From Verrucomicrobiota bacterium (GTDB taxonomy: Bacteria; Verrucomicrobiota; Verrucomicrobiia; Verrucomicrobiales; Akkermansiaceae), in assembly GCA_030835305.1 (NCBI GenBank), contig JAURPJ010000110.1:1-64000 (forward strand): a stretch of DNA of 64,000 nt. The letters are read 5' to 3'. Under the pieces are notes generated by a model. That model saw only the letters and a list, made by a program, of their open reading frames with translations. It was not told the origin of the DNA and ran no database searches. How positions within the stretch are numbered: the first letter of the stretch is position 1; the number at the start of each line of letters is the position of its first letter. This document shows positions 28,001 to 36,533 of this stretch, piece by piece. The translations under genes and the position numbers were made by a program.

Positions 28001-28626
28001 ATGTCGAGACAGCACGATATTACAACCAAACACATCATGAATTTTCCTCGCGGGCGCAGCGTCAACGAAATCGTCGAGCAAATGAAGCCCGACTTGAATT
28101 CCCCGCCAACCAAAATTCCCGTAAGCGCGAAAACAACCTTGGAGCGGATCAAAAAAAAGGCAGCACATCCCAAATCATAATCTCAAAGAAATCCTGCTAG
28201 AAGGCTCGATTCCGGGATTGATTTTCGAATTGTTGACGACGCGATCCTCGTAACCGGCGACCACGTCCTGAAAAGTTACTTTCAAGGACGTGGTGACCAA
28301 GAAACCAAAGTCAAAATTCATGGTCAGATATGGCATCGCGCCGGAGATGCCAGACGCTTGGACGGAGATGGCAACCTCAGGCTACTTGGTCGGAACTCGT
28401 ATAAGTGGAAGCAGTTTTACCAACTTCAAATCGAAGTAGCATCCACATTCTATTCCCGGCGGTTCGATGCACTATTATCGATGGGACACTCTATCTTGAA
28501 GAGTTTCAGGAGGTCCATCTTCAGTGGTTTACTATCGATGAGATCGAAGTGATGGAAAAGATTCCCATGGATTCAAGGTGCAACGCGAAGGTTGATTACG
28601 GAATGCTCCAGAAGAACCGGGATTAA
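28001..28626 (+). pseudogene. Unrecognised decayed reading frame
   Basis: A frame starting ATG 28001 (MSRQHDITTKHIMNFPRGRS) runs to TAA 28178-28180, giving at most about 59 residues, and then continues without further stops to 28552. The continuation reads DFRIVDDAILVTGDHVLKSYF, GRGDQETKVKIHGQIWHRAG and NSYKWKQFYQLQIEVA, which look like protein. A second frame at the 3' end (TLYLEEFQEVHLQWFTIDEI, stop 28624-28626) probably continues the same ancestral gene after a frameshift near 28450-28490. I do not recognise the family. The first 59-residue segment could still be a small expressed protein. Confidence 0.4.
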
Positions 28627-28627
28627 A

Positions 28628-29791
28628 TCATTTCAGAAGATCCCAGTCCTCTTTGGTTTTTTCACTCTTTTGAAACTCCATTAAAATTTTCCAGTCATTG
28701 CCCTCTTTGACCAAGAGCGCTTCCATTTCGATGTAGGCAACTATCTCCTGACCTCCCTTTGGTTGACTTGCGTAACGAAACATCCCCGTCTCGTGAGCTG
28801 TAGTATTATCGCCCCAGCGTTGTCCAAAACGGAAGTCGACACTCGCCTTCATTTTGCCCGACTTTGTGTCGTCGAACTCTTTTTCCCACTTCTTCAGGGC
28901 AGAAGCCAACGGGTAACTCTTTTGTTTCTTCCCCGAAACCAGGACTCCGGCGGGATGACAGGTGGCAACATATCCTGCAAAATCGCCATCACCAACCGCC
29001 CTCGAAACTTTCGCCCAATAGGAATCAAGCTCCTTCAACCGATCGGCTTCCCGGCCCAGTTCTTTGATCTTAAGCCCACGCCAAACAACCTTGCCCAGCT
29101 TTGATTTATGCACCTGGAGGCCAAAGTATCCGGATTGAAATCTGCCATCGCCCTTCCAATGAGCTGCCGGAACTCCATTAAGCCACGTCTTCACCGTCTC
29201 TCCCCTCGCCATCACCGTCACCCGGTTCCAGCCCTCTTTATTCAGGGAGTCTCGTACTTCCGCGTGCTCTTCCAACCAAAGAGGATACCAGTAGCCGCCA
29301 CAGCTTTGACCATAAACCCCACCGGACCAGCCACGGTCATTTTTAACCCCCTCCATCTCGACCTGAGGCCCGAAAACGGCTCTCCCCTTTTCGCTCTTCG
29401 CACGAAACATGACCCCCGAGTTTAGATCTTCCTCCCATCGCATCTCGCAAGTAAAAATGAAGTCGCTGTAATCGGATCTCTTAGTACAGAGATAGGTGCT
29501 GGCCTCTCCTGAAACACAAGTCCCGATCACCATTCCGTTCCGATACTCGAAGGTCGACTTCCCGCCTTTGAGCTCCCAATTAGAAAGATCCTTGCCATTC
29601 AGCAAAGAGACAAAGCCATTCTCAAGCGCAGGCTCCTCGTCGGTATTGAGCAACATTTCGCCGGGCGCCGGAGCGTTCTCCTGCTTGCGGTATTTTGTGA
29701 ACCATTTCTTCTGGGAAGGATCCAATTTACCGGCGAAACCCTGCGCACAGGCTGCAACCAAAACGATAAAAACAAATTCTCTCAAGTTCAC
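28628..29791 (-). CDS. Exported DUF1080 (3-keto-disaccharide hydrolase-like) protein with C-terminal SnoaL/DUF4440-like domain
   Basis: 387 residues, probable GTG start (MNLREFVFIVLVAACAQGFAG), which is a signal peptide. The DUF1080 lectin-like beta sandwich spans about residues 55-245: GFVSLLNGKDLSNWELKGG, FIFTCEMRWEEDLNSGVMFR, GGVYGQSCGGYWYP, EGWNRVTVMARGETVKTWLNG and SGYFGLQVHKS. Residues 255-387 look like a cone-shaped SnoaL/nuclear-transport-factor-2-like domain (DSYWAKVSRAVGDGDFAGYV). Members bind or hydrolyse glycans and are greatly expanded in planctomycetes and verrucomicrobia. The next gene on the same strand starts 30 bp upstream, so the two could form an operon. Confidence 0.88.
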   Translation of the reverse strand: MNLREFVFIVLVAACAQGFAGKLDPSQKKWFTKYRKQENAPAPGEMLLNTDEEPALENGFVSLLNGKDLSNWELKGGKSTFEYRNGMVIGTCVSGEASTYLCTKRSDYSDFIFTCEMRWEEDLNSGVMFRAKSEKGRAVFGPQVEMEGVKNDRGWSGGVYGQSCGGYWYPLWLEEHAEVRDSLNKEGWNRVTVMARGETVKTWLNGVPAAHWKGDGRFQSGYFGLQVHKSKLGKVVWRGLKIKELGREADRLKELDSYWAKVSRAVGDGDFAGYVATCHPAGVLVSGKKQKSYPLASALKKWEKEFDDTKSGKMKASVDFRFGQRWGDNTTAHETGMFRYASQPKGGQEIVAYIEMEALLVKEGNDWKILMEFQKSEKTKEDWDLLK

Positions 29792-29821
29792 GCAGAGAGA
29801 CGTATCAGAGCTGGAGTGCTA

Positions 29822-32107
29822 CTACCAGCGTTCAGCAACAACCCGAAGGTATCTGATTTCGGCGGAGCCAATATCATCCACCAAACAGACCAGGAATTCT
29901 TCGATACCATCGTCACGCACCACCCGATCCACCTCCTCGATTTCTCCGGGGCCGAGTTCGATCCAAGTGTGCATATCAGCCGACCCTTCAAATCTGAGTC
30001 GGGCATCAACTGCAGCAGTCGCGATCCGACAACGAAGCCCCAGATGCTTGTTGCCGTCATCTCCATCGATCAATTCAGGGCGTGGATCTCCTTCGTGATC
30101 GTCCGACGAATCAGCAGGGTCTGTCCCCACACAATATTCCCAAAAGCGGCGGTGATCCGCCAAGCCAACCTCGCGGCCCGCCCAGTCGTTCCAGAAATCG
30201 AACAGGTCCCCGTTGGTATTGGGATGATCCGGATCGACCTCAATGAGCCTTGCCTTGGCGAAGTGGCCCAAATTTGAATTCAGACAAACCAACCAGCGAC
30301 CACCCGAAATTGGACCCAGATCGTAGTCATGCTCGACCCACATTCCAGCCCCGGTGGTGTCTGATGGTGGAAACAATTCTATTTCCTCGTTGGATCCGGC
30401 CCGGACAAATCTTGGCTGGAGAAAGAAAGAAGGTCCCCGTGGACGAACTTCCCCCCAATCAACAGACCAATCATCTCGAACTGCCAAATTCTCAGGGACA
30501 AAGAGCCTTGCCGAGGCCGTCCATCGTCCGATCAATTCGTCCTTTCCAAGTGCAAGTTCGGTATTGTGCGTTGGAGTCGGATCGTCCGGCTCTATTTCAA
30601 CGGTAAGGTATCCGATGAAAGGATCCACCAATGAGTTCCCCTGAAGGTCCCTTACCAATTCCGGCTCGCTCAGGAGAAGGCGATAGCGGCCCCGATCTTC
30701 GTCATTCCACGATCCGCCCGGAGGCTCCATACGATAGGTGGCGATCGCCCCGACAGCCATATCCGCCGTGAAACTCAGACTCGTCCGTTCCAGCTCCACC
30801 ACATCGCCCTGACGATTCATCACCGAAAGCACCTGCGCTTCAATTCCATCAAAAGCCAATTCCCCGTCATCAAAGAACTCCATCGTAAATTCCAATGGAT
30901 CATCACTCGTCTCTGTCACCGAAGCTCCTCTAATCGTAACTTTCGGTGGGGCAAAATCTCCCTGGGGATCAGAAACAGAAATAAGGGCACGACCAATCAC
31001 TTCCTTTAAAGAGGTTAGCTGATATCGATAATCGCCGGGGAAAAACATTCCCAGCCCAATCTGATGCTCGATGACCATGGGAGCCAAAATCCGGATCCTT
31101 GGGTCAATCCATGCCGTCATTTCAGACTCTACAAGATTCTCCCGACGGCTCACTTCACCCCAGTCAACGTGGTCGACATATTGGCCGAAGGTCATTCTGA
31201 TATGGGCGGCGAAATTTGGATACAACCCCCGGGTTGGAAGCCGCACAATGTCAATTTCCACTTCCGATGGCAGTCCCTTCAAAAGGTCGCTATTGCCATC
31301 AGCACCACTCACGGAAAATTGATCCCACCCGAGGGTTTCGCGGCCTGTTTTCAGAGTCACGGAATAGTCGCCCGCTCCAAACATCCCAAGTTCGACCTGA
31401 TGAGTGTAGGTTGTCACGACTTGGGGCACAAAATCACTTATTCGATACCCCTCGACCTCCACACAAAAGCCACCGTTTGCAGTTTGGGTGACCTCCCCCC
31501 AATTGACTTCCAAGGGAAAAGGAAACTTGACCGCAAAGGTTGCAACAGCCAATTCGGAAACCTCTCCTCCCGGAACTCCGGGCGTCGGGAACGTTTCCAC
31601 TGTGACTTCGCCAGCCATCGCTTGCACAAGCTCCTTTTCCTCTTCGATGGCAACATCAAACTTCCCAGCGAGCGTCATCCCGAAGGAGGTGCCGTCGCTC
31701 TTGAAAACCTCACCACCAGCCAGCATCACGGTATATTCACCATTGTGCTCCTCGGACCAGCCCCCTTCTGGAGCCGCCATTTCATACAGCACGGCATGAA
31801 GAGTCGTCACCGGAATTTCCCCATCAGGACCAGGATGGGGAAACAAGTTGTTGAATTCCACAAAGGAAACTTGAGAATAAAAACCTTTCGCGTTGGTCAC
31901 CCAAAGATCACCATCATCAAAGCTTTGGGTGGAAACACCCCCCTGACTCCGGTAGGAAACGACAATTCTCAAAGGAGAATCCCCAGTTACGCTGACATCG
32001 GCAACATCAGCCGCAACATCATCCCAATCGATTGGCTCATCGCCCAGTGCAGACAAAACTGAAAGACAGAGGAGCATCGAGATGAGCGTTTTAATTGTTC
32101 GTTTCAT
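29822..32107 (-). CDS. Large secreted protein with alternating beta-sandwich repeats, unknown function
   Basis: 761 residues with a signal peptide (MKRTIKTLISMLLCLSVLSALGDE). Two module types repeat. One (residues about 44-155 and 400-508) carries GGWSEEHNGEYTVML / GGSWNDEDRGRYRLLL near its end. The other (about 195-268, 310-380 and 545-625) begins WGEV (203, 316, 551) and continues to an H-x(2)-h-x-LG strand (236, 348, 593), then a GxY/GxW strand. The order is A-B-B-A-B. The C-terminus (GRDVGLADHRRFW-like segment, then CVGTDPADSSDDHEGDP) resembles acidic calcium-binding linkers before a final small domain. Most likely a surface or periplasmic binding/structural protein. No catalytic motif seen. 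Confidence 0.75.
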   Translation of the reverse strand: MKRTIKTLISMLLCLSVLSALGDEPIDWDDVAADVADVSVTGDSPLRIVVSYRSQGGVSTQSFDDGDLWVTNAKGFYSQVSFVEFNNLFPHPGPDGEIPVTTLHAVLYEMAAPEGGWSEEHNGEYTVMLAGGEVFKSDGTSFGMTLAGKFDVAIEEEKELVQAMAGEVTVETFPTPGVPGGEVSELAVATFAVKFPFPLEVNWGEVTQTANGGFCVEVEGYRISDFVPQVVTTYTHQVELGMFGAGDYSVTLKTGRETLGWDQFSVSGADGNSDLLKGLPSEVEIDIVRLPTRGLYPNFAAHIRMTFGQYVDHVDWGEVSRRENLVESEMTAWIDPRIRILAPMVIEHQIGLGMFFPGDYRYQLTSLKEVIGRALISVSDPQGDFAPPKVTIRGASVTETSDDPLEFTMEFFDDGELAFDGIEAQVLSVMNRQGDVVELERTSLSFTADMAVGAIATYRMEPPGGSWNDEDRGRYRLLLSEPELVRDLQGNSLVDPFIGYLTVEIEPDDPTPTHNTELALGKDELIGRWTASARLFVPENLAVRDDWSVDWGEVRPRGPSFFLQPRFVRAGSNEEIELFPPSDTTGAGMWVEHDYDLGPISGGRWLVCLNSNLGHFAKARLIEVDPDHPNTNGDLFDFWNDWAGREVGLADHRRFWEYCVGTDPADSSDDHEGDPRPELIDGDDGNKHLGLRCRIATAAVDARLRFEGSADMHTWIELGPGEIEEVDRVVRDDGIEEFLVCLVDDIGSAEIRYLRVVAERW

Positions 32108-32166
32108 GAGCCCTTACTCCTTACGTTAACAGGGCCTATCTTCCGAAACAACGGCAAACTGAGCTA

Positions 32167-32805
32167 TCAAGCCTCCAAATCGGAAGACAGCAGCCGTTTC
32201 ACGGTGGCTTGAACAGTTACGTGGAAATGCCATTCGCCCGCGAACTCCCGGATCGCGAGCATCTCCAATCTCGCCAAAAGATAGATCTCGGTCTCGTGGC
32301 TGGAAAAATCCTTTATGGGCACCCATGAATCCCGGGCAGCAAAGTGCTGTCTTAGAGTCTCCAGATCACCTGCCACTTCATCGCTTGATGGGATCATCGC
32401 TTTCCATTCATCACCTATCCGTCCAATCCACCCCGGACCTACCAATATCAAGGCGCAGAGCCCCTGTCCGATTTGTCCATACTCCTGATTGCTCATCCGG
32501 GCCAAGCGCATTCCGGGCTTTCTTTCAGCCTTCTGGGCAATGCGCGCCCAATCCTGGGGACCATGTTTTTTAAGATAGCGATGTCCGAGCAAAAATACTG
32601 CGAGCGCTACTAAAGTGGAAAAAATAAGGATTGGCAGGGTCAAAACACGGTGACCGGCGAAAAGACTCGCGATCACCCAAGCAAACAAGAAGACAACCAG
32701 AAAAACTGCCGAGGAGCCAAGCGCCCATAAAAGGATCCGTGCAAGGCAACGTTGGTTGTGACGCCGGATCAACTTCGACGTTATGATCACAGGGAAAATC
32801 GACAT
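32167..32805 (-). CDS. Membrane protein of unknown function, two transmembrane helices
   Basis: 212 residues. A basic N-terminus leads to two adjacent hydrophobic helices (about residues 23-50, LLWALGSSAVFLVVFLFAW, and 54-75, LPILIFSTLVALAVFLLG), then a soluble helical domain of about 130 residues rich in charged residues (GDEWKAMIPSSDEVAGDLE; HETEIYLLARLEMLAIREF). No domain recognised. It lies between the repeat protein and the lipid kinase on the same strand with short gaps (59 and 36 bp), so it could be part of either transcript. Confidence 0.75.
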   Translation of the reverse strand: MSIFPVIITSKLIRRHNQRCLARILLWALGSSAVFLVVFLFAWVIASLFAGHRVLTLPILIFSTLVALAVFLLGHRYLKKHGPQDWARIAQKAERKPGMRLARMSNQEYGQIGQGLCALILVGPGWIGRIGDEWKAMIPSSDEVAGDLETLRQHFAARDSWVPIKDFSSHETEIYLLARLEMLAIREFAGEWHFHVTVQATVKRLLSSDLEA

Positions 32806-32841
32806 GACTTCAAAAAAAGAACGGATTAAAGCCGTCGCTTT

Positions 32842-33786
32842 TTAGTCTCTCCACGGAGAAAGGATCTTCAACAGGGCATAACGGAATTGTACCCTGGACT
32901 CGAAAGGAGCGAAAACCTTCAAAGTTTTGCCGGTTGGCGAAAAATCAATCTCGGATGAGCGACCCCAAAGATCCCCATCGACCTCAACCGGCACTTCTTC
33001 CCCGCTGGTGACCTTGAGGGCTGCTGCCTGAAGGTATTCCACTGAATCGCCATGCGAATGAGGGTCAATCCCCCCCTTTACCAACCCCCTGAGCGAATCC
33101 TTCAAAAATTGGTAACCGGCTTCTTTGAAGACCACCACGTCCAACAGGCTATCCGAGTTTGAGGCATTCTTAAAAAGAGGAAACTGGCCGCCATAAAGCG
33201 AACCGTTACCCACCAACATCGCAACCCCTTCGACCTCGCGTCCATCGGAACAAGTCACGGTAAACCCAGGAGGCTTGGCACGGAGAACTTTCGTAGCAGC
33301 GAAGAGATAGGCTAACGGCCCCAACCGTTTTTTGCTCTCCCATGTCGTTTCCTCAATCACCTGGGCATCGAAACCAACTCCGGCCATTTGCACGAAAGGC
33401 GACCCGTTCATCGCAAATAGATCCACCTCCCGACTATGGCCACTTTCAATCACCTCCATGGCATTTTCAAGCTTGTCATATGGGATTCCCATCTCACGGG
33501 CAAAGACATTCATCGTTCCGGTCGGAAAGACGCCAAGAGCCGTTTTGGATCCCGCCAAGCCTTCAACAACCGCATTCAGAGTTCCGTCACCACCGGCCGC
33601 AATTACTAGTTCCTCACCATCGCGGACGAACTTACGGGACAAATCGATGGCCTCTTCCCGGCTCCGCGTGCCGTAAATCGTGAAGCGGGTCGCATTCTCC
33701 ATGATGAATTTCAAGGCACGTCGCCCCTTCTCGCTCTTGGCTTTGGGGTTCAAGATAAGAGGATATCTAGGAGGAAATTCACTCAT
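32842..33786 (-). CDS. Diacylglycerol/lipid kinase (YegS/BmrU family)
   Basis: 314 residues. LILNPKAKSEKGRRAL and AAGGDGTLNAVVEGLAG (the GGDGT nucleotide loop) and GVFPTGTMNVFAREMGIP define the DAGK catalytic domain, followed by the beta-sandwich C-terminal domain (GVGFDAQVIEET; VDGDLWGRSSEIDFSP). Phosphorylates a lipid such as diacylglycerol with ATP at the inner face of the membrane. The ATG overlaps the maf stop (ATGA), so both genes are one translational unit. Confidence 0.92.
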   Translation of the reverse strand: MSEFPPRYPLILNPKAKSEKGRRALKFIMENATRFTIYGTRSREEAIDLSRKFVRDGEELVIAAGGDGTLNAVVEGLAGSKTALGVFPTGTMNVFAREMGIPYDKLENAMEVIESGHSREVDLFAMNGSPFVQMAGVGFDAQVIEETTWESKKRLGPLAYLFAATKVLRAKPPGFTVTCSDGREVEGVAMLVGNGSLYGGQFPLFKNASNSDSLLDVVVFKEAGYQFLKDSLRGLVKGGIDPHSHGDSVEYLQAAALKVTSGEEVPVEVDGDLWGRSSEIDFSPTGKTLKVFAPFESRVQFRYALLKILSPWRD

Positions 33787-34391
33787 GATTCATGTGCGGG
33801 AACAGGAAACCCCATCTTGTCCATTTGGTCGAGAACCAAGGAAACCGGCAGTCCAATGATATTCTGATAATCGCCTTCGAATCTCTCGATGATGAGCTCA
33901 CGGTGCTCCTGAGCGGCATATCCACCAGCTTTGTCGAGAACATAGACCTTCGAAAGGTAATCTTCGATATCGAGCTCACGCAAATCCCTGAATTTCACAA
34001 AGGAAGTGCTCACAAACTCAGACCGCTGGTCTCCGCACGACAAAACAACTCCGGTGAGCACCTCGTGAACACGGCCGCTGAAATCCCGTAAATTTTGAGC
34101 TGCTTCTTCAAGATCCAGTGGCTTACCATAAATCCTTCCATCAAGCGCCACCACCGTATCCGCTCCGATTACCATTGCTTCCGGCCTCGCCAATGAAACC
34201 GCCATGCACTTGAGCCGTGCGTTGGTGACAGCCAAATCCTTGGGGGCGCAATGATCACCGGACAATTCTTCTACGTCGGGAGAAACAATTTGAAACGAAA
34301 GCCCTGCCTCGCTGAGGAGCTCGCGCCTTCGTGGTGAACCAGACGCAAGAATTAGTTCCCAGTTAGTCGATCCCTCGGTTAAGCCAATCAC
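33783..34391 (-). CDS. maf: Maf-like nucleoside triphosphate pyrophosphatase
   Basis: 202 residues. ILASGSPRRRELL is the Maf signature, with GADTVVALDGRIYGKP (catalytic Asp), SGRVHEVLTGV and the late DKAGGYAAQEH and IIGLPVSLV motifs. Family members hydrolyse non-canonical or modified NTPs such as dTTP/UTP or m7GTP to the monophosphate. tRNA-Leu lies 33 bp upstream on the same strand and may share the transcript. Confidence 0.93.
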   Translation of the reverse strand: MIGLTEGSTNWELILASGSPRRRELLSEAGLSFQIVSPDVEELSGDHCAPKDLAVTNARLKCMAVSLARPEAMVIGADTVVALDGRIYGKPLDLEEAAQNLRDFSGRVHEVLTGVVLSCGDQRSEFVSTSFVKFRDLRELDIEDYLSKVYVLDKAGGYAAQEHRELIIERFEGDYQNIIGLPVSLVLDQMDKMGFPVPAHES

Positions 34392-34424
34392 ATCGATGCC
34401 CCGGAGCCCCGGGTGAAAAAATTA

Positions 34425-34511
34425 TGGTGCGCGCGAGAGGAATCGAACCTCCACGGGGTTGCCCCCACATGAACCTGAATCATGCGCGTCTACCAATTCC
34501 GCCACGCGCGC
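34425..34511 (-). tRNA. tRNA-Leu (anticodon CAG)
   Basis: On the minus strand the 87-nt gene starts GCGCGCG and ends CGCGCGCACCA, a perfect 7-bp acceptor stem with an encoded CCA. The anticodon stem CATGA/TCATG encloses the loop TTCAGGT, giving anticodon CAG. A long variable arm (TGGGGGCAACCCCG) is the class II feature expected for leucine. The T arm carries GGTTCGATTCC. Confidence 0.95.
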
Positions 34512-34627
34512 AACGGCGGAAAGAAATCACCCCCTCCCTAAATTGGCAATCAAATTTCATGAAGGAAATGACTCTCTTTTGGTGAATGGTTTGGAATTTT
34601 CCACCCCTTGGTGTCTCTTAGGTCCAC

Positions 34628-35290
34628 ATGAAAGTTCTCATCACTGCCGGCCCAACCGTGGAGCCCATAGATCCGGTCCGCTATCTCACCAATCGCTCCT
34701 CCGGAAAAATGGGTTATGCGCTCGCAGCAGCGGCGGCAAAGCGCGGGCATTCCGTTCTTCTCATCTCCGGCCCAACCACTCTCGAAATCCCGGAAGGAGT
34801 AGACTACCTCCCGATCGAAAGCGCCGCCAACATGTATCAAGCAGTGGAGTCTCAAATTGACCGACACGATCTCGCTATTTTTGCCGCCGCCGTCGCCGAT
34901 TACACACCTGCTGAAATTGCAGAACAAAAGCTCAAGAAGCTTGGTGCTGAAATGACCCTCACCCTCAAGCGTACCAGGGATATTCTTGGTTCGGCGCGAA
35001 AAGTCATGGGCTTCAAGGGCACCTTGGTTGGCTTCGCTGCCGAAACCGAGAATGTCGTCGACAACGCTCGCGGAAAATGTCTACGAAAGGATTGTGACCT
35101 CGTCATTGCAAACGACGTTTCGCGTCGAAATATCGGCTTCGACTCCTCTGAAAACGAAGTCACCCTCGTCTATCCCGATCGCTCGGAACCCCTGCCTCAA
35201 GATAGTAAGGAGCATCTGGCTTTTCACCTGATCGAGATTTTCGAGGGCATCCATTCCCAGCCTTCGGGGAATCTTGACACCCATGTTTGA
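34628..35290 (+). CDS. coaB: Phosphopantothenate-cysteine ligase domain protein (stand-alone CoaB)
   Basis: 220 residues. VLITAGPTVEPIDPVRYLTNRS followed by SGKMGYALA, FAAAVADYTPAE, KRTRDIL, GFAAETENV and DLVIANDVS are the CoaB motifs that join 4'-phosphopantothenate and cysteine, the second step toward coenzyme A. In most bacteria CoaB is fused behind CoaC; here there is no decarboxylase half, so CoaC must be encoded elsewhere. A second protein would be needed to complete the reaction pair. Confidence 0.92.
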   Translation: MKVLITAGPTVEPIDPVRYLTNRSSGKMGYALAAAAAKRGHSVLLISGPTTLEIPEGVDYLPIESAANMYQAVESQIDRHDLAIFAAAVADYTPAEIAEQKLKKLGAEMTLTLKRTRDILGSARKVMGFKGTLVGFAAETENVVDNARGKCLRKDCDLVIANDVSRRNIGFDSSENEVTLVYPDRSEPLPQDSKEHLAFHLIEIFEGIHSQPSGNLDTHV

Positions 35291-35329
35291 TTATAGTCCC
35301 TGGAGACCATGGTTCCATTACTCTATCCT

Positions 35330-35392
35330 ATGTGAAAATTTGCCCTACTCTGCTTCATCCTCGCCCTATTCTCCCTTGTAGGCACATTTTAA
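35330..35392 (+). other. Signal-peptide-like stub, dead at codon 2; remainder of gap empty
   Basis: ATG is followed immediately by TGA and then AAATTTGCCC..., which reads KFALLCFILALFSLVGTF before a TAA. It looks like a relic of a signal peptide. Apart from this stub I see nothing recognisable between 35291 and about 35952; short frames in both directions there lack protein-like composition. Confidence 0.3.
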
Positions 35393-35952
35393 AGGGCAAT
35401 CGGGACACCAGTAAAAGGAGATGGTCCCAAAAGTGAATAAGGAACAACTTAAAAATATTTTCCCTCCACCCACGAAGCACCAACCGAGGAAATAACTATT
35501 GCAGTCTGTCTGGCTTGACGATGAGAACGAAACGCCGACCTAGATCGTCGTCCCATCCATATTTGCACGACCAGACCTCACTCGGTCGAGGCAAATTCAT
35601 TATTAATACATAAAAAAGCTTCTTTGAAATTACATATCACCATGAATGCAATTTCAAAAAAAAGGAATGATGTTCGAAGTTATTCACGCCGAACACAACC
35701 AGCTGGTGCAGTTTTTCGGAGTTCCTCTTTATCAGCATTTTTCTACGGTTTCGATTTCCCCCCACAATTTCATTTCTGGTGTTCCATCGAAACAAGCCTG
35801 AAAACCGCGGACAAAAATGATCCAACGGTCTTTGATGATATTAACGACACTGGGAGTTTTCTTTATTCCGGAAAATGGTGAGTGCCCATCGCGATCGGGA
35901 CAGGCTCCCAAACTTTCCGTTCTACTTGATCGTGTCCTCCGGCAGCGCTTAG

Positions 35953-36482
35953 CTCCACCAACCCATTAACACCCCCCATGCCGCTCCATCCGAGTATTCC
36001 CTGCACAGCACTCACCATTCGGAAGACGAACTAATCCGCCGCAACAATCTAAATGCTGAATCAAATATCAAAGGGATAGGGCTTCTTTATTTTCTAGGAG
36101 GAATCCTCACCCTCGTCAGCCTTCTTACAACGAATAGGAAGGCCAGCCGACTTTCCCCGGGATCAGTTGAACACACCGGATACCTGATCGGAACCGCACT
36201 CGTTTCACTTACCTTTTTAATAGTTAGCGACGGACTCAGAGAGCTGAACACCTTAGCACGAATTATTACAGGGATCCTCAGCGCATTCGCTCTTTTGGGG
36301 TTTCCGATAGGGACCGTCATCAGCATCTTCTTCTTTTAAAAAAGGACGGTTCGTCACAATTGCAGGCTACAAGGAGGTCATCGCAAGGACTCCGCACATC
36401 AAATGGAAAACATCCGCTGTTGTATGGATTTTTCAGCCTTCTCATCATCTTCTTTGTATTCGTCTTAATGCGCCTGCACTAA
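35953..36482 (+). pseudogene. Frameshifted gene for a small multi-pass membrane protein
   Basis: The first frame reads TPHAAPSEYSLHSTHHSEDE, LIRRNNLNAESNIKGIGLLY, FLGGILTLVSLLTTN and TALVSLTFLIVSDGLREL, then TLARIITGILSAFALLGFP. This matches membrane proteins I know from verrucomicrobia that have a Pro-rich linker (NPYxxP) followed by four helices. It stops at TAA 36337-36339; a +1 shift restores KKGRFVTIAGYKEVIARTPH and IKWKTSAVVW, and a second shift restores GFFSLLIIFFVFVLMRLH to TAA 36480-36482. No start codon is present at the 5' end, where the frame opens after a TAG at 35950. At least two frameshifts and a lost start make it non-functional. Confidence 0.65.
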
Positions 36483-36533
36483 AGCATCTGACAAAATCAT
36501 CGCTTCTCACTCCGATTTCGTCATTCTCTTTCA

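Noticed and set aside
31064-32062. 332-codon plus-strand frame
   Set aside because: Antisense of the repeat-containing secreted protein, whose signal peptide and repeats support the minus strand.
35624-35881. 85-codon frame in the coaB-suhB gap
   Set aside because: Starts in an AT-rich stretch, has no domain or signal, and the opposite strand has an equally unconvincing frame.
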